A stretch of 64,000 bases of DNA from Bacteroidota bacterium (GTDB taxonomy: Bacteria > Bacteroidota > Bacteroidia > B-17B0 > Aurantibacillaceae). The notes under the pieces are model-generated. The model was not told where the DNA came from and made no database searches. It was given only the letters and a program-made list of their open reading frames with translations. Location of the stretch: positions 1 to 64,000 of the forward strand of contig JAHEYF010000014.1 in assembly GCA_023251755.1 (NCBI GenBank), written 5' to 3'. Made by a program: the position numbers and the translations under genes. Numbering within the stretch: the first letter of the stretch is position 1; every line of letters begins with the position of its first letter. Shown one piece after another: positions 26,668 through 35,332 of the stretch.

Positions 26668-27825
26668 GTGAACGAAACGATAAAGAAGATAGCAGTACTT
26701 GGATCTACCGGAAGTATTGGTACACAGGCCCTGGAAGTGATAAAAGCCAATCCGCAGCATTTTGCAGCCGAAGTATTGGTGGCCAACTCAAACGCCGATT
26801 TGCTCATCCAACAAGCCATCGCCTTTGAACCCAACGTGGTGGTGATTGCAGATGAAAATAAATACAAATATGTAAAGGATGCTTTGGCTTCCTACGATAT
26901 AAAGGTATACGCCGGTTCCGCTTCCATTGAACAGGTGGTGGAAATGGAAAGCATTGACCTTGTGCTGGCCGCTATTGTGGGCTACGCCGGTTTGGCTTCG
27001 ATCATCAATGCCATAAAACACAAAAAGCCCATAGCCCTGGCCAATAAAGAAACCCTGGTGGTGGCCGGAGAATTGGTAACACGTTTAGCCGCAGAAAACG
27101 GGGTGAATATTTACCCGGTGGATTCAGAACATTCGGCTATTTTTCAATGCCTGGCCGGGGAGTTTCACAACAAAATCGAAAAAATTTATTTAACCGCCAG
27201 CGGTGGCCCTTTCAGGGGGAAAGACAAAAGCTTTTTGCAACATATAAAAAAGGAACAGGCACTCAAACACCCCAACTGGACGATGGGTGCAAAAATCACC
27301 ATCGACTCTGCAAGCCTTATGAATAAAGGTTTGGAAGTAATTGAAGCCAAATGGTTATTCGGTTTAAAAAACCAACAGATTGATGTAATTGTTCATCCAC
27401 AAAGTATAGTACACAGCATCGTACAATTTGAAGATGGTAGTATGAAAGCGCAAATGGGTTTGCCCGATATGAAACTTCCCATTCAATACGCTTTTTCTTA
27501 TCCGCAGCGCCTCCGTTCCGACTTCCCCCGCTTTGATTTTATGCAGTATCCTCAGCTTAGTTTTGAAAAACCCGATACCGAAACTTTTAGTAACTTAGCG
27601 CTCGCGTTTAAAGCACTTGAAACAGGAGGAAATATGCCTTGTGTATTGAATGCAGCCAACGAAATTGCAGTCGAAGCTTTTTTACAGGACAAAGTAGGTT
27701 TTTTAGAAATGAGTGATGTAGTGGCCAATTGTTTAAGCAAGGTCCCTTTTATTCAACAACCCAATTACCAGCAATACATCGACTGCGACAAGGAAACAAG
27801 AAACATAGCATTAACAATGATTTAA
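26668..27825 (+). CDS. dxr: 1-deoxy-D-xylulose 5-phosphate reductoisomerase
   Basis: The 385-aa enzyme makes 2-C-methyl-D-erythritol 4-phosphate from DXP with NADPH, the committed step of the MEP isoprenoid pathway. The NADPH-binding motif GSTGSIGTQAL is at the N-terminus. Also visible are ANKETLVVAGE, VDSEHSAIFQCL (metal-binding Asp-Ser-Glu), SASLMNKGLEVIEA, and HPQSIVHSIVQFEDGS. The start is GTG; no ATG fits. Length is as usual for the family. A possible -7 element TATTTTTAC lies about 20 nt upstream. The next gene, rseP, follows in the same direction after a repeat-filled gap. Confidence 0.96.
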   Translation: MNETIKKIAVLGSTGSIGTQALEVIKANPQHFAAEVLVANSNADLLIQQAIAFEPNVVVIADENKYKYVKDALASYDIKVYAGSASIEQVVEMESIDLVLAAIVGYAGLASIINAIKHKKPIALANKETLVVAGELVTRLAAENGVNIYPVDSEHSAIFQCLAGEFHNKIEKIYLTASGGPFRGKDKSFLQHIKKEQALKHPNWTMGAKITIDSASLMNKGLEVIEAKWLFGLKNQQIDVIVHPQSIVHSIVQFEDGSMKAQMGLPDMKLPIQYAFSYPQRLRSDFPRFDFMQYPQLSFEKPDTETFSNLALAFKALETGGNMPCVLNAANEIAVEAFLQDKVGFLEMSDVVANCLSKVPFIQQPNYQQYIDCDKETRNIALTMI

Positions 27826-27827
27826 TC

Positions 27828-27902
27828 TTCGTTTATATGTTCTTTCGTTTATTCGTTCAGTAGCTGAACAAATGAACAGTTAAACGAATAAACTATTGAA
27901 CT
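27828..27902. repeat. Intergenic inverted repeat, GTTYATTCG family, copy 3
   Basis: Arms TTCGTTTATTCGTTCAG and CTGAACAAATGAAC face each other around a 3-nt loop near 27861 and extend imperfectly for about 31 nt per side. It starts 3 nt after the dxr stop codon and lies between two plus-strand genes. Confidence 0.7.
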
Positions 27903-28029
27903 TTTTAACTTTTAACTTAACTACGGAAAAGCCATAAGCAATAAAAAATAAGCCATAAGGGATTTTACATAACCGAAATCGCTTTTTGGCTCTTGGCTTT
28001 TAACTTTTGACTTTTAACTTTTAACTTAG
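27899..28029. repeat. TTTTAACTT and CCATAAG word repeats before rseP
   Basis: Two blocks of TTTTAACTT-like words (27899-27922 and 27995-28028) flank a block with AAAAGCCATAAGCAAT and AATAAGCCATAAGG (27927-27960). Together with the preceding inverted repeat, the whole 200-nt gap between dxr and rseP is made of repeat words. No gene is present. Confidence 0.5.
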
Positions 28030-28032
28030 TAT

Positions 28033-29397
28033 ATGGACATTTTAATTAAAGCAGTACAATTGCTACTCAGTCTAGGCCTCCTGGTTTTATTGCACGAGTT
28101 CGGGCATTTCATTACGGCACGTATGTTTAAAACCAGGGTGGATAAATTTTACCTCTTTTTCGACTTTTTATTTCCTTTACCAGGTGTATTGAATTTTTCT
28201 TTGTTTAAAAAGAAAGTGGGCGATACGGAATATGGTTTGGGTTGGTTCCCCATGGGAGGTTATGTACAAATAGCCGGAATGATTGATGAGAACCTGAACA
28301 CCGACCAGATGAACGAACCGGCCCAGCCCTGGGAATTCAGGTCGAAACCGGCCTGGCAACGTTTGATTATTATGCTGGGTGGAATTATTATGAATGTGCT
28401 GGTGGCTTTTTTAATTTATGCGATGGTGTTGTTTGCCTGGGGAGAGAAACTAACCCTCATGAGCAGCTTAAAAGATGGTGTGGAAGTAGACTCTACTGCA
28501 ATGAAACTTGGGTTTAAAAACGGAGATAAGATTATTTCGGTTGATAACAAAGAGGTAAAGTATATCGATGACCTCAGGGGGAGTATTATTCTGGGCCATT
28601 CGGTTCAACTCGAAAGACAAGGGGAGAAGATGGAAATTAGTCTGCCTAAAAATTTAATCGACCAGGTAGCCAGTTCCAAAAGTTTTTACCTGATGGGAAT
28701 TCCCCGCCCTGTATATGTTGGAACGGTTTCGGATTCGTTTGCGAATAAAAATGCAGGTTTATTGCCGAAGGACCATGTCATCGCCATCAACGATTCCATT
28801 AAAATCAATACGGCTTACGAATTTAAAGATGCCCGTGACAAGTTTAAAAACAAAAAAATTACGTTAACGATTGAACGGGACAAAGCAATTAAAAAGATTG
28901 ATGTATTGGTTAATGGTGAAGGCAGAACGGGTATAGTGCTGTTGGATTTGAAAGAAGACGACATGGAAAAATTAGGCCATGTACAGTTTGAACGGCATAA
29001 ATATGGTTTTTTTGAATCCTTCCCGGCAGGTGTAGCTAAAACATTTAACGTGCTGGGTAAATACATCGATCAGTTTAAATTGATACTTAGCCCAAGTACC
29101 GGGGCTTACAAACACATGGGTGGTTTTATATCCATGGGCAACATATTTCCTGCCGAATGGGACTGGGAATACTTTTGGTCGCGTACCGCTTTTATTTCGG
29201 TTATACTCGCCTTTATGAACCTATTGCCTATACCGGCATTGGATGGAGGGCATGTGGTATTTACCCTTTGGGAAATGATTACCCGTCGCAAACCAAGTAT
29301 TAAAGTGTTGACCTATTCGCAATATGTTGGAATGGCATTTTTATTGCTACTGATGGTTTATGCCAACTTAAATGATGTAATCAGGTTGTTTAGATAA
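28033..29397 (+). CDS. rseP: Site-2 intramembrane protease RseP
   Basis: The 454-aa zinc metalloprotease has the active site HEFGH (21-25) in the first membrane helix, two PDZ regions (about 150-230 and 230-300) and the third catalytic element ALDGGH near residue 402, with four membrane segments. RseP cleaves anti-sigma factors and remnant signal peptides within the membrane. A stretch after HEFGH (about 36-60) is longer than in the E. coli protein, as is common in Bacteroidota. It is followed after 8 nt by the next gene, likely co-transcribed. Confidence 0.93.
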   Translation: MDILIKAVQLLLSLGLLVLLHEFGHFITARMFKTRVDKFYLFFDFLFPLPGVLNFSLFKKKVGDTEYGLGWFPMGGYVQIAGMIDENLNTDQMNEPAQPWEFRSKPAWQRLIIMLGGIIMNVLVAFLIYAMVLFAWGEKLTLMSSLKDGVEVDSTAMKLGFKNGDKIISVDNKEVKYIDDLRGSIILGHSVQLERQGEKMEISLPKNLIDQVASSKSFYLMGIPRPVYVGTVSDSFANKNAGLLPKDHVIAINDSIKINTAYEFKDARDKFKNKKITLTIERDKAIKKIDVLVNGEGRTGIVLLDLKEDDMEKLGHVQFERHKYGFFESFPAGVAKTFNVLGKYIDQFKLILSPSTGAYKHMGGFISMGNIFPAEWDWEYFWSRTAFISVILAFMNLLPIPALDGGHVVFTLWEMITRRKPSIKVLTYSQYVGMAFLLLLMVYANLNDVIRLFR

Positions 29398-29405
29398 ACT
29401 TACAC

Positions 29406-30194
29406 ATGAGGTATTTATTCGGATTGATAGGGATATGTTTGTATTCGTCTGTTTTCAGTCAAACCACCATTGGCACCGAATCAAAGCCCAACCTCAGTAA
29501 TGATAAAGCCTTAACAGCAACTAAAAAACACAAAATACTCCTTGTTCCTTTTGAACCCAAAATGTACATGAGCCAGATTGATCACAAGATCAACGCTGAA
29601 ACAAAATGGGACCAGCAAAAAATTAAAGCCAGCTTTCGCGACGGGGTGGATGAGCAGTTGTACAAAAAGCTCAAACAACATTTCGATGTAATATCATTGT
29701 TAGACGATACAGTTAAATATAAAAAAGACCTCAGTAAGATTTACCAGCATCTTACCTATAAATACGAAAAAGTACCTAACCAGGAAAAGTACACTGCACC
29801 CAAAAACGAAAAGGAAAAACCAGGCATTAAAAACGGACAGCTGGTTGTTGAAACAAATTCCGATGCGCGTTTTATGAACGCTAAAATTACCAGTCCGGGT
29901 TTGGTGCCTGAGCTGTATGCCAAATACAAAACAGACCTGTTTGTGTTCATTAATCAAATAGATATAGAAGCCGGAACCACGCCGGCCGGTGATTTTGGAA
30001 GCCAGTCCTTGCGGACGATTACCCTGCATTATACGGTATACACAGTAGATGCAAAGGAAATTAATTCAGGCACCTGTTCTGTGAAATTTCCGGTGGAGGT
30101 AAATACCCCTTCGAAAATTATTTCTTCTTATGTTTCTAAAATAGCGGAGGAAATAAATAAGCGCATAGAAAAGGCCTTGCTGCCTGTCAAATAG
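29406..30194 (+). CDS. Secreted protein, function unknown
   Basis: The 262-aa product has a signal peptide (cleavage near VFSQ) and no membrane segment or motif I recognise. It has a mixed alpha-beta pattern; strands such as KHKILLVPFEPKMYMSQID and the region DLFVFINQIDIEAG are typical of periplasmic or outer-membrane-associated proteins. It lies 8 nt after rseP and ends before a strong bidirectional terminator, so the two probably form an operon. No function proposed. Confidence 0.65.
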   Translation: MRYLFGLIGICLYSSVFSQTTIGTESKPNLSNDKALTATKKHKILLVPFEPKMYMSQIDHKINAETKWDQQKIKASFRDGVDEQLYKKLKQHFDVISLLDDTVKYKKDLSKIYQHLTYKYEKVPNQEKYTAPKNEKEKPGIKNGQLVVETNSDARFMNAKITSPGLVPELYAKYKTDLFVFINQIDIEAGTTPAGDFGSQSLRTITLHYTVYTVDAKEINSGTCSVKFPVEVNTPSKIISSYVSKIAEEINKRIEKALLPVK

Positions 30195-30208
30195 GCATAA
30201 TGGCATCA

Positions 30209-30250
30209 TAAAAAAAGCCCCTTCCAAAATTTGGAAGGGGCCTTTTCTTT
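30209..30250. terminator. Bidirectional intrinsic terminator
   Basis: GCCCCTTCCAAA (30217-30228), one base, then TTTGGAAGGGGC (30230-30241) form a perfect 12-bp stem. It is flanked by a run of seven A on the left and CTTTTCTTT on the right, so it works as a rho-independent terminator on both strands. It separates the convergent genes ending at 30194 and 30259. Confidence 0.9.
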
Positions 30251-30258
30251 AGCAGGAT

Positions 30259-30576
30259 TTACTTTTTACAGCAATTTTTATCGGCTTTTTTACACTCAGT
30301 TTTGCATTTTTCATCACATGTACCGGCGGCACATTTTTCTTTGCAATCCTTTTGTGTAGCAGCAGAGCAGCATGCGCTGGCCGAGGTACAGGCTTTACCC
30401 TGACAACCTTTTTTCTCGCAGTCTTTGCAGCAATCCTTATCCGTGCATTTATTTTTTTTGCACATGGCAATACATTCTTTCGAACAGCTTGCTTTGCAAC
30501 AGGCAGGCTTATCGTCGCCTATGTTTTTAAAGCTAAAATTTATGAGGCAGATCAATGCCAATACTATAGTTTTCAT
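30259..30576 (-). CDS. Cysteine-rich secreted protein, metallothionein-like
   Basis: The 105-aa product starts with a signal peptide-like segment (about 1-18). The remaining 85 or so residues contain 20 cysteines in CC, CxxC and CxxxC spacings with many lysines (for example CKKNKCTDKDCCKDC). This composition suggests soft-metal binding (copper, zinc or cadmium) outside the cytoplasm, or a disulfide-rich scaffold. I know no named family. The start ATG is unambiguous. It lies downstream of another Cys-rich gene and near the cbb3 genes, so copper is a plausible ligand, but that is inference. Confidence 0.7.
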   Translation of the reverse strand: MKTIVLALICLINFSFKNIGDDKPACCKASCSKECIAMCKKNKCTDKDCCKDCEKKGCQGKACTSASACCSAATQKDCKEKCAAGTCDEKCKTECKKADKNCCKK

Positions 30577-30653
30577 TTTGTTTATTTTTAATTATTGATG
30601 AATGATTAAATACCAAATAAGTGAGGCTATGAAGTCTCACAACAAGTGAGGTA

Positions 30654-31013
30654 TTAACAAGCAGGCGGTTTAAAAAGAGTATTTAAAAATCCCTCCGACA
30701 ATTGTGAGGAGGTCCTGGTAATTTTATTACCGAGCGGGGTTTGAAATAAAGAAAACACTTGCTGACCGGGATTAATTTCTTCACCAATAATCACTGAGAT
30801 AACATATTGTGCATTTACAGGGAAACTGCAACAACAATCTCCCACTTTCGAGCACTTTTTATCCTTTGCTTCATCCTTTGTACAACAGGCCATTTTTGTT
30901 TCTTCCGAACAAGCTGATGTTGTATCAGGAAAAATACGGTCGGAGTAAAGAAACAACAAATTGTTGATTAAAAAGCAACAGCAGGTAACAAGTATAATAA
31001 GTGCATTTTTCAC
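30654..31013 (-). CDS. Small membrane-anchored Cys-rich protein
   Basis: The 119-aa product has one N-terminal hydrophobic helix containing CCC (about 5-24), then CSEETKMACCTKDEAKDKKC and a DCCC motif, a short beta-rich segment and a C-terminal PPAC. No named family recognised. The gap to the next gene (30577-30653) has three GTGAG/CTCAC elements in inverted order (30621-30650), which could be an operator. It sits between hemN and the metallothionein-like gene, all on the minus strand. Confidence 0.6.
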   Translation of the reverse strand: MKNALIILVTCCCFLINNLLFLYSDRIFPDTTSACSEETKMACCTKDEAKDKKCSKVGDCCCSFPVNAQYVISVIIGEEINPGQQVFSLFQTPLGNKITRTSSQLSEGFLNTLFKPPAC

Positions 31014-31115
31014 TTCAATAAATGTAAGGTATTTTAAAAAGAAAGAAAACTATTTTTTGTTAAAATACACCAAATAAAGCGTTGTATTATTTGTTTTTGA
31101 TCCGATAAACCTATT

Positions 31116-32468
31116 TTATACCGAGGAACTAAAGACCTGTTGCTGAGGGTTTGTTCGCCATAAACGCGCGTCAAAGGCCATACAGATGTTCCGTAAAAAA
31201 GCCCGGCCTTTGGTTGTTACCTTTAAATGATGTGCTTGCAACTCAATGAGTTTATCTTTTTCAAGTTCCTGTAAGCGGGGAATGGCCGCATATAGGGGCC
31301 CGCATTGTTCTTTTGTATTGGTCCAGAAAGTTTCAAATTTGCACATAAGGTTCAAAATGTGTTTTCGTATAATCAGATCTTCTTTGTCTAATACATGTCC
31401 GCGAAACAGGGGGAAATTCCCTTCTTCAACAGCTTTTCTGTATTCTTCCACCGTTTTTATATTTTGAGCAAAGGCATACCAGGTATCACTAATGGACGAA
31501 ACACCCAACCCGATCATTAATTGGGTATGCTTGTGGGTATAACCCATAAAATTGCGGTGAAGGCTCCCGTTTACAGCTGCTTTGTACAAAGAATCCGTTT
31601 TAAGTGCAAAATGATCCATGCCGATTTCAATAAATTTTGCCTCCTTCAATTGTTTCCTTCCCAATTCATACAAGGCCCTTTTTTCAATGTCAACCGGTAA
31701 ATCGGCCTCGCTAAATTTTCGTTGCCCGGGTTTTATCCAGGGTACATGGGCATAACTATAAAAGGCAATGCGGTCGGGTTTTAGCTGCCTCACATTGTTA
31801 ATGGTATTTACCATGCTCTTCGGGGTTTGCAGGGGCAGGCCATAAATCAAATCGAAGTTAACAGAGGTATACCCTGTTTCGCGGGCAAGCTCAACAATGT
31901 GCTGCACCTGCTCAAAGCTTTGTTTGCGGTTAATGATGTATTGCACCCTTGGGTCAAAATCCTGTATACCAAAACTTACCCGCCTGAATCCAAGATTATA
32001 TAATGTTTTCAGGTGCTGTTCCGTTGTATTGTCGGGATGGGCTTCAAAGCTGAACTCTGCATCCTCATTTATTGCTGAAACAGCCAATATACCTTTTATA
32101 AGAAGGGCCAGGTTTTCGGCGCTGAAAAAAGTAGGGGTACCGCCCCCAAGGTGAATTTCCTTGATGCTCGGTTTTTCTCCAAACAAGTCTGTATACAGGT
32201 TCCATTCTTTTAACAAGGATTGGATATAAGGGGCTTCTACTTTGTGGTTTACCGTAATGCGGGTGTTGCAACCACAATAAGTGCACAGGCTTTCGCAAAA
32301 AGGTAGGTGAATGTATAAACTGATCCCCTTACTTTTATTACTCTCCTTAAATGATTTTTGAACTAATTTTTTCCAGTCTTCCTGTGTAGGGGTTTTATCC
32401 CATAAAGGAACAGTGGGATAACTGGTGTACCGCGGGGCAGCGGTGTTGTATTTTGAAATTAGTTTCAT
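31116..32468 (-). CDS. hemN: Oxygen-independent coproporphyrinogen III oxidase
   Basis: The 450-aa radical SAM enzyme converts coproporphyrinogen III to protoporphyrinogen IX without oxygen in haem synthesis. The cluster motif CESLCTYCGC (Cx3Cx2C) and HLGGGTPTF are present, with a typical HemN C-terminal domain. I chose the start MKLISKYNTAAPRYTSYP because it matches the usual HemN beginning. The frame is open 25 codons further, overlapping the upstream gene by 32 nt. As last gene of the cbb3 set it would supply haem under low oxygen. Confidence 0.93.
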   Translation of the reverse strand: MKLISKYNTAAPRYTSYPTVPLWDKTPTQEDWKKLVQKSFKESNKSKGISLYIHLPFCESLCTYCGCNTRITVNHKVEAPYIQSLLKEWNLYTDLFGEKPSIKEIHLGGGTPTFFSAENLALLIKGILAVSAINEDAEFSFEAHPDNTTEQHLKTLYNLGFRRVSFGIQDFDPRVQYIINRKQSFEQVQHIVELARETGYTSVNFDLIYGLPLQTPKSMVNTINNVRQLKPDRIAFYSYAHVPWIKPGQRKFSEADLPVDIEKRALYELGRKQLKEAKFIEIGMDHFALKTDSLYKAAVNGSLHRNFMGYTHKHTQLMIGLGVSSISDTWYAFAQNIKTVEEYRKAVEEGNFPLFRGHVLDKEDLIIRKHILNLMCKFETFWTNTKEQCGPLYAAIPRLQELEKDKLIELQAHHLKVTTKGRAFLRNICMAFDARLWRTNPQQQVFSSSV

Positions 32469-32511
32469 TTGTAAATTATTGTTTAATTGAACAGCGACGG
32501 GCTCTTCAATT

Positions 32512-33222
32512 TCATTTTTTATGACAACAGGAGTGGGCTTCACATTGTGTTTTACTCATTTCAGGGCTGATGTATGGAATACCTAAATTCAGCCCTCTTA
32601 ATATTAATAACACACCCATTATTGATACAAAAACAGGGACTGTTTTACGTATTCTGTTTCGGAAAGAAAGTGAGATAAGGGTTCCACTCATGCTTAAGGC
32701 CAGCATGGCAGGCAAAGTTCCCAAACCAAAAAACAACATAAACAAAGCTCCCTGTAGCATACTCCCTGTAGCAATGGCTCCGGCAATTCCCATGTACACT
32801 AATCCACAAGGCAGCAAACCGTTTAGGGTCCCAATAAAAAATAGCGCGCGCAGTGTTTTTTGATGGAACAAATAAGTGAAAGAGGTTTTAAGCCTGGTGT
32901 TTAGTTTATACAAAGGTGCGGTAATTTTAAATTTAGTGAACACCCTCGTCGGGAGCAATACATACAATAACACCAGACTACCCAAAACAATAGATAATAA
33001 TTGTTGATAACCCCCAATTACAAAACCTTTGCCCAATGCACCAAACAATACTCCAAAACAAGCGTAGGTGGTTGCCCTGCCAAAGTTGTAAAGCAAGCTG
33101 CCTGTAATTTTTGAATAAGCAGATCTGTTGTTTAAAGGAAGCGCTAAGGCAATAGAGCCGCACATTCCAATACAATGGAAACTCCCTAAAAAACCAAGTG
33201 ATAATGCGGCTATATAGTTCAT
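32512..33222 (-). CDS. TauE/SafE (DsbD_2-type) membrane protein of the cbb3 cluster
   Basis: The 236-aa protein has six membrane helices with paired motifs GSFHCIGMCGSIALAL and NGLLPCGLVYM, the cysteine-proline pattern of the DsbD_2/SafE-like family. The C-terminus ends in CEAHSCCHKK, a possible metal-binding tail. In Bacteroidota this gene normally follows fixH in cbb3 clusters and is thought to act in copper or electron delivery for oxidase assembly. The start codon lies inside the first word of the adjoining inverted repeat. Exact role not established. Confidence 0.82.
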   Translation of the reverse strand: MNYIAALSLGFLGSFHCIGMCGSIALALPLNNRSAYSKITGSLLYNFGRATTYACFGVLFGALGKGFVIGGYQQLLSIVLGSLVLLYVLLPTRVFTKFKITAPLYKLNTRLKTSFTYLFHQKTLRALFFIGTLNGLLPCGLVYMGIAGAIATGSMLQGALFMLFFGLGTLPAMLALSMSGTLISLSFRNRIRKTVPVFVSIMGVLLILRGLNLGIPYISPEMSKTQCEAHSCCHKK

Positions 33223-33332
33223 TTGTTTAAAAGTTTATCCGTTTATATGTTCAGCCGTTTAATCGTTTATTCGTTAGTACCCGAACGCTTGAACTTCTGA
33301 ACGAATAAACTGTTAAACGCATGAACTATTGA
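33219..33332. repeat. Intergenic inverted repeat, GTTYATTCG family, copy 4
   Basis: Words GTTCATTTG, GTTTATCC, GTTTATATG, TTTAATCG and TTTATTCG on the left are answered by GAACGAATAAAC, TTAAACGC and ATGAAC on the right. Its core (33261-33286) is identical over 26 nt to copy 5. The fixH stop (TAG at 33326-33328) and the next gene's ATG both fall within it. Confidence 0.75.
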
Positions 33333-33769
33333 ATAAAAATCGTTTCCTCTTTGTAATATTCTTTCCCTCCGGAATGCCAGGATAATTGCATCTTGTATTC
33401 GCCGTGTTCAAATAAGGAAGAAATGATAAGCTGTTTGTTTTTTGCATCGGGTGCGAGTTGTACCTTTATATCCTTTGCCGAATCAGAAGGCCTGAAAAAA
33501 AGCACTTCGCCACCAAAACTATTGTTTACCATTGTTTCGGGAAAAAACAAAGAAATACTTTTACCTTCTACCTGGTATTGTATAGGTTGAGTTAAGGCAT
33601 TGGCATTGTTCTGCGCATTTATTTTATCCTGAAATTTTAACTCCTTTTCATAATAATCCGGACTTACAAGGTCCACTTTTTGATTCATGCTTTTAAATAC
33701 CAATACACCTATCAGCACTACAAAACCAATGTAAAGCACCGCTATTTTTATTCCCCAGCTGATATTCAT
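33326..33769 (-). CDS. fixH: FixH-family cbb3 assembly protein
   Basis: The 147-aa protein has one N-terminal membrane helix (about 5-25) with MNISWGIKIAVLYIGF, a YYEKELKFQDKI segment and a beta-sandwich periplasmic domain. This is the FixH/CcoH family, which works with the copper ATPase CcoI in maturing cbb3 oxidase. It lies between ccoG and the TauE/SafE gene and is flanked on both sides by nearly identical inverted repeats. Confidence 0.85.
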   Translation of the reverse strand: MNISWGIKIAVLYIGFVVLIGVLVFKSMNQKVDLVSPDYYEKELKFQDKINAQNNANALTQPIQYQVEGKSISLFFPETMVNNSFGGEVLFFRPSDSAKDIKVQLAPDAKNKQLIISSLFEHGEYKMQLSWHSGGKEYYKEETIFIQ

Positions 33770-33779
33770 TTTGTTTTAA

Positions 33780-33884
33780 AGTTTATATGTTTATTTGTTC
33801 ATCCGTTTAATGGTTCAATCGTTTATTCGTTAGTACCCGAACATTTAAACTTCTGAACGAATAAACTATTAAGCGATTGAACTT
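33780..33884. repeat. Intergenic inverted repeat, GTTYATTCG family, copy 5
   Basis: Built of GTTTATATG, TTTATTTG, GTTCATCCG, TTTAATGG and TTTATTCG words, then GAACGAATAAAC and GCGATTGAAC on the right. Positions 33817-33842 are identical to 33261-33286 of copy 4, and AACTTCTGAACGAATAAACT follows in both, indicating recent duplication or gene conversion. It lies between ccoG and fixH. Confidence 0.75.
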
Positions 33885-33885
33885 T

Positions 33886-35322
33886 TTAAGGAACGTACAC
33901 GACCGGGCTAAAGAAATTTGTTTTTACTGTTTTTATTTTTTTATCCCCGGAATAAATCCCGATGAGTAATTTTGTTTTGCGTTGTTTGATTTCTTTTTTA
34001 TCCAGTATAATAAAAAACTCTCCGGCTACTATTCCTTCTGGTTTTACATTCAGTTCTTTTCCAATTACTCTTATTTCACCATGCATTGATTCGAGCTTAA
34101 ATTGTACAGGGTAGTTTATCCGTGTTTTATTAATAAGCCGTATGGTGTATAAATTACTTATTCTTTTATCCGGCTGCTCCTGGTACATTTGCCCTGCTGC
34201 GCGCAACACAGTAGCATCAATGTCTGTACGGGTCGATAGCAACACTACTTCAACAACAATCAACAAAAAAAGAATTGCCGTATACCCTTTCATCCGGTTG
34301 GTGAACTGCATCTTCAACTTGTTTTTAATTCCGTTTTCCGAATCGTAACGGATCAAGCCTTTAGGCAGGTTCACTCGTTCCATCATGTTGTCGCAGGCAT
34401 CAATACAAGCCGTGCAATTGGTACATTCCAACTGGGTGCCGTTGCGTATATCAATACCTGTGGGGCAAACTTTCACACACTGAAAACAATCAATACAATC
34501 CCCTTTTTTATTTTCTTCCTTTTTAGTGAATTTATGCCTTGGTTCCCCCCGCACATAATCATACGCCACTACTATTGAATTTTTATCGAGCAATACACCC
34601 TGCATACGTCCATAAGGGCAAACAATTAAACACACCTGTTCGCGAAAACTGGAGTATATCCCGTAAAACACCGCTGTAAAAATAAGCATGGAAGTTAAGC
34701 CCCCAATATGCATAGATAAAGGTTCGCGCATGATGCTGAACAATTCATCCACGCCAATAATATAAGCCAGCAGAGTATTGGCAATGATAAAGGATACGAG
34801 AAAGAACAATAGGTGTTTGGTTACTTTTTTCCTGATTTTTTCGGGGGATGATTTTTGTTTTTGCAGGGCTTTCTGATAAGCCGCATCTCCTTCTACCCAG
34901 TATTCAATTTTACGGAAAATCAGTTCCATAAAAATTGTTTGTGGACAGGCCCAGCCGCAGAACACCCTGCCGTAAATTATTGTAAACAAGGCAATGAAAA
35001 TTATAAAGATGAGCATGCCCAGGCCAAAAATAAAAAAGTCCTGTGGCCAGAAAATCATGTTGAACAAAATAAATTTTCGCTCTACGATGTTGAAAAGAAA
35101 CAAAGGATCGCCATTTACTTTAATAAAAGGTAAGCCAAAAAAAACCACTAAATAAAGAACGCTTAATTTGCTTCGTAAGTTATATAGTCTGCCTTTTGGC
35201 TTTTGCGCGAATACCCAGGCCCGTTTCCCTTTTTTATCGATGGTTGCTATCGAGTCCCGGAACGATTCAGAATTTGCCGCATCATCTTCCTTTCCCAACT
35301 TTCCCTCATTCACACTGCTCAT
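33886..35322 (-). CDS. ccoG: Cytochrome cbb3 assembly ferredoxin-like protein CcoG
   Basis: The 478-aa membrane protein has about five helices, a polyferredoxin domain with CGWACPQT and two 4Fe-4S motifs (CIDCFQCVKVCP and CTNCTACIDACD), and a C-terminal immunoglobulin-like domain. This is CcoG/RdxA/FixG, shown in other bacteria to reduce copper for cbb3 assembly. Length and motifs are typical. It follows ccoP after 10 nt and lies within the minus-strand cco set. Confidence 0.93.
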   Translation of the reverse strand: MSSVNEGKLGKEDDAANSESFRDSIATIDKKGKRAWVFAQKPKGRLYNLRSKLSVLYLVVFFGLPFIKVNGDPLFLFNIVERKFILFNMIFWPQDFFIFGLGMLIFIIFIALFTIIYGRVFCGWACPQTIFMELIFRKIEYWVEGDAAYQKALQKQKSSPEKIRKKVTKHLLFFLVSFIIANTLLAYIIGVDELFSIMREPLSMHIGGLTSMLIFTAVFYGIYSSFREQVCLIVCPYGRMQGVLLDKNSIVVAYDYVRGEPRHKFTKKEENKKGDCIDCFQCVKVCPTGIDIRNGTQLECTNCTACIDACDNMMERVNLPKGLIRYDSENGIKNKLKMQFTNRMKGYTAILFLLIVVEVVLLSTRTDIDATVLRAAGQMYQEQPDKRISNLYTIRLINKTRINYPVQFKLESMHGEIRVIGKELNVKPEGIVAGEFFIILDKKEIKQRKTKLLIGIYSGDKKIKTVKTNFFSPVVYVP

Positions 35323-35332
35323 GGTTCCCTGT

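Noticed and set aside
30621-30650. Three GTGAG/CTCAC elements as a defined operator
   Set aside because: The elements are only 5 nt long and could also be another word repeat; noted in the gene entry only.
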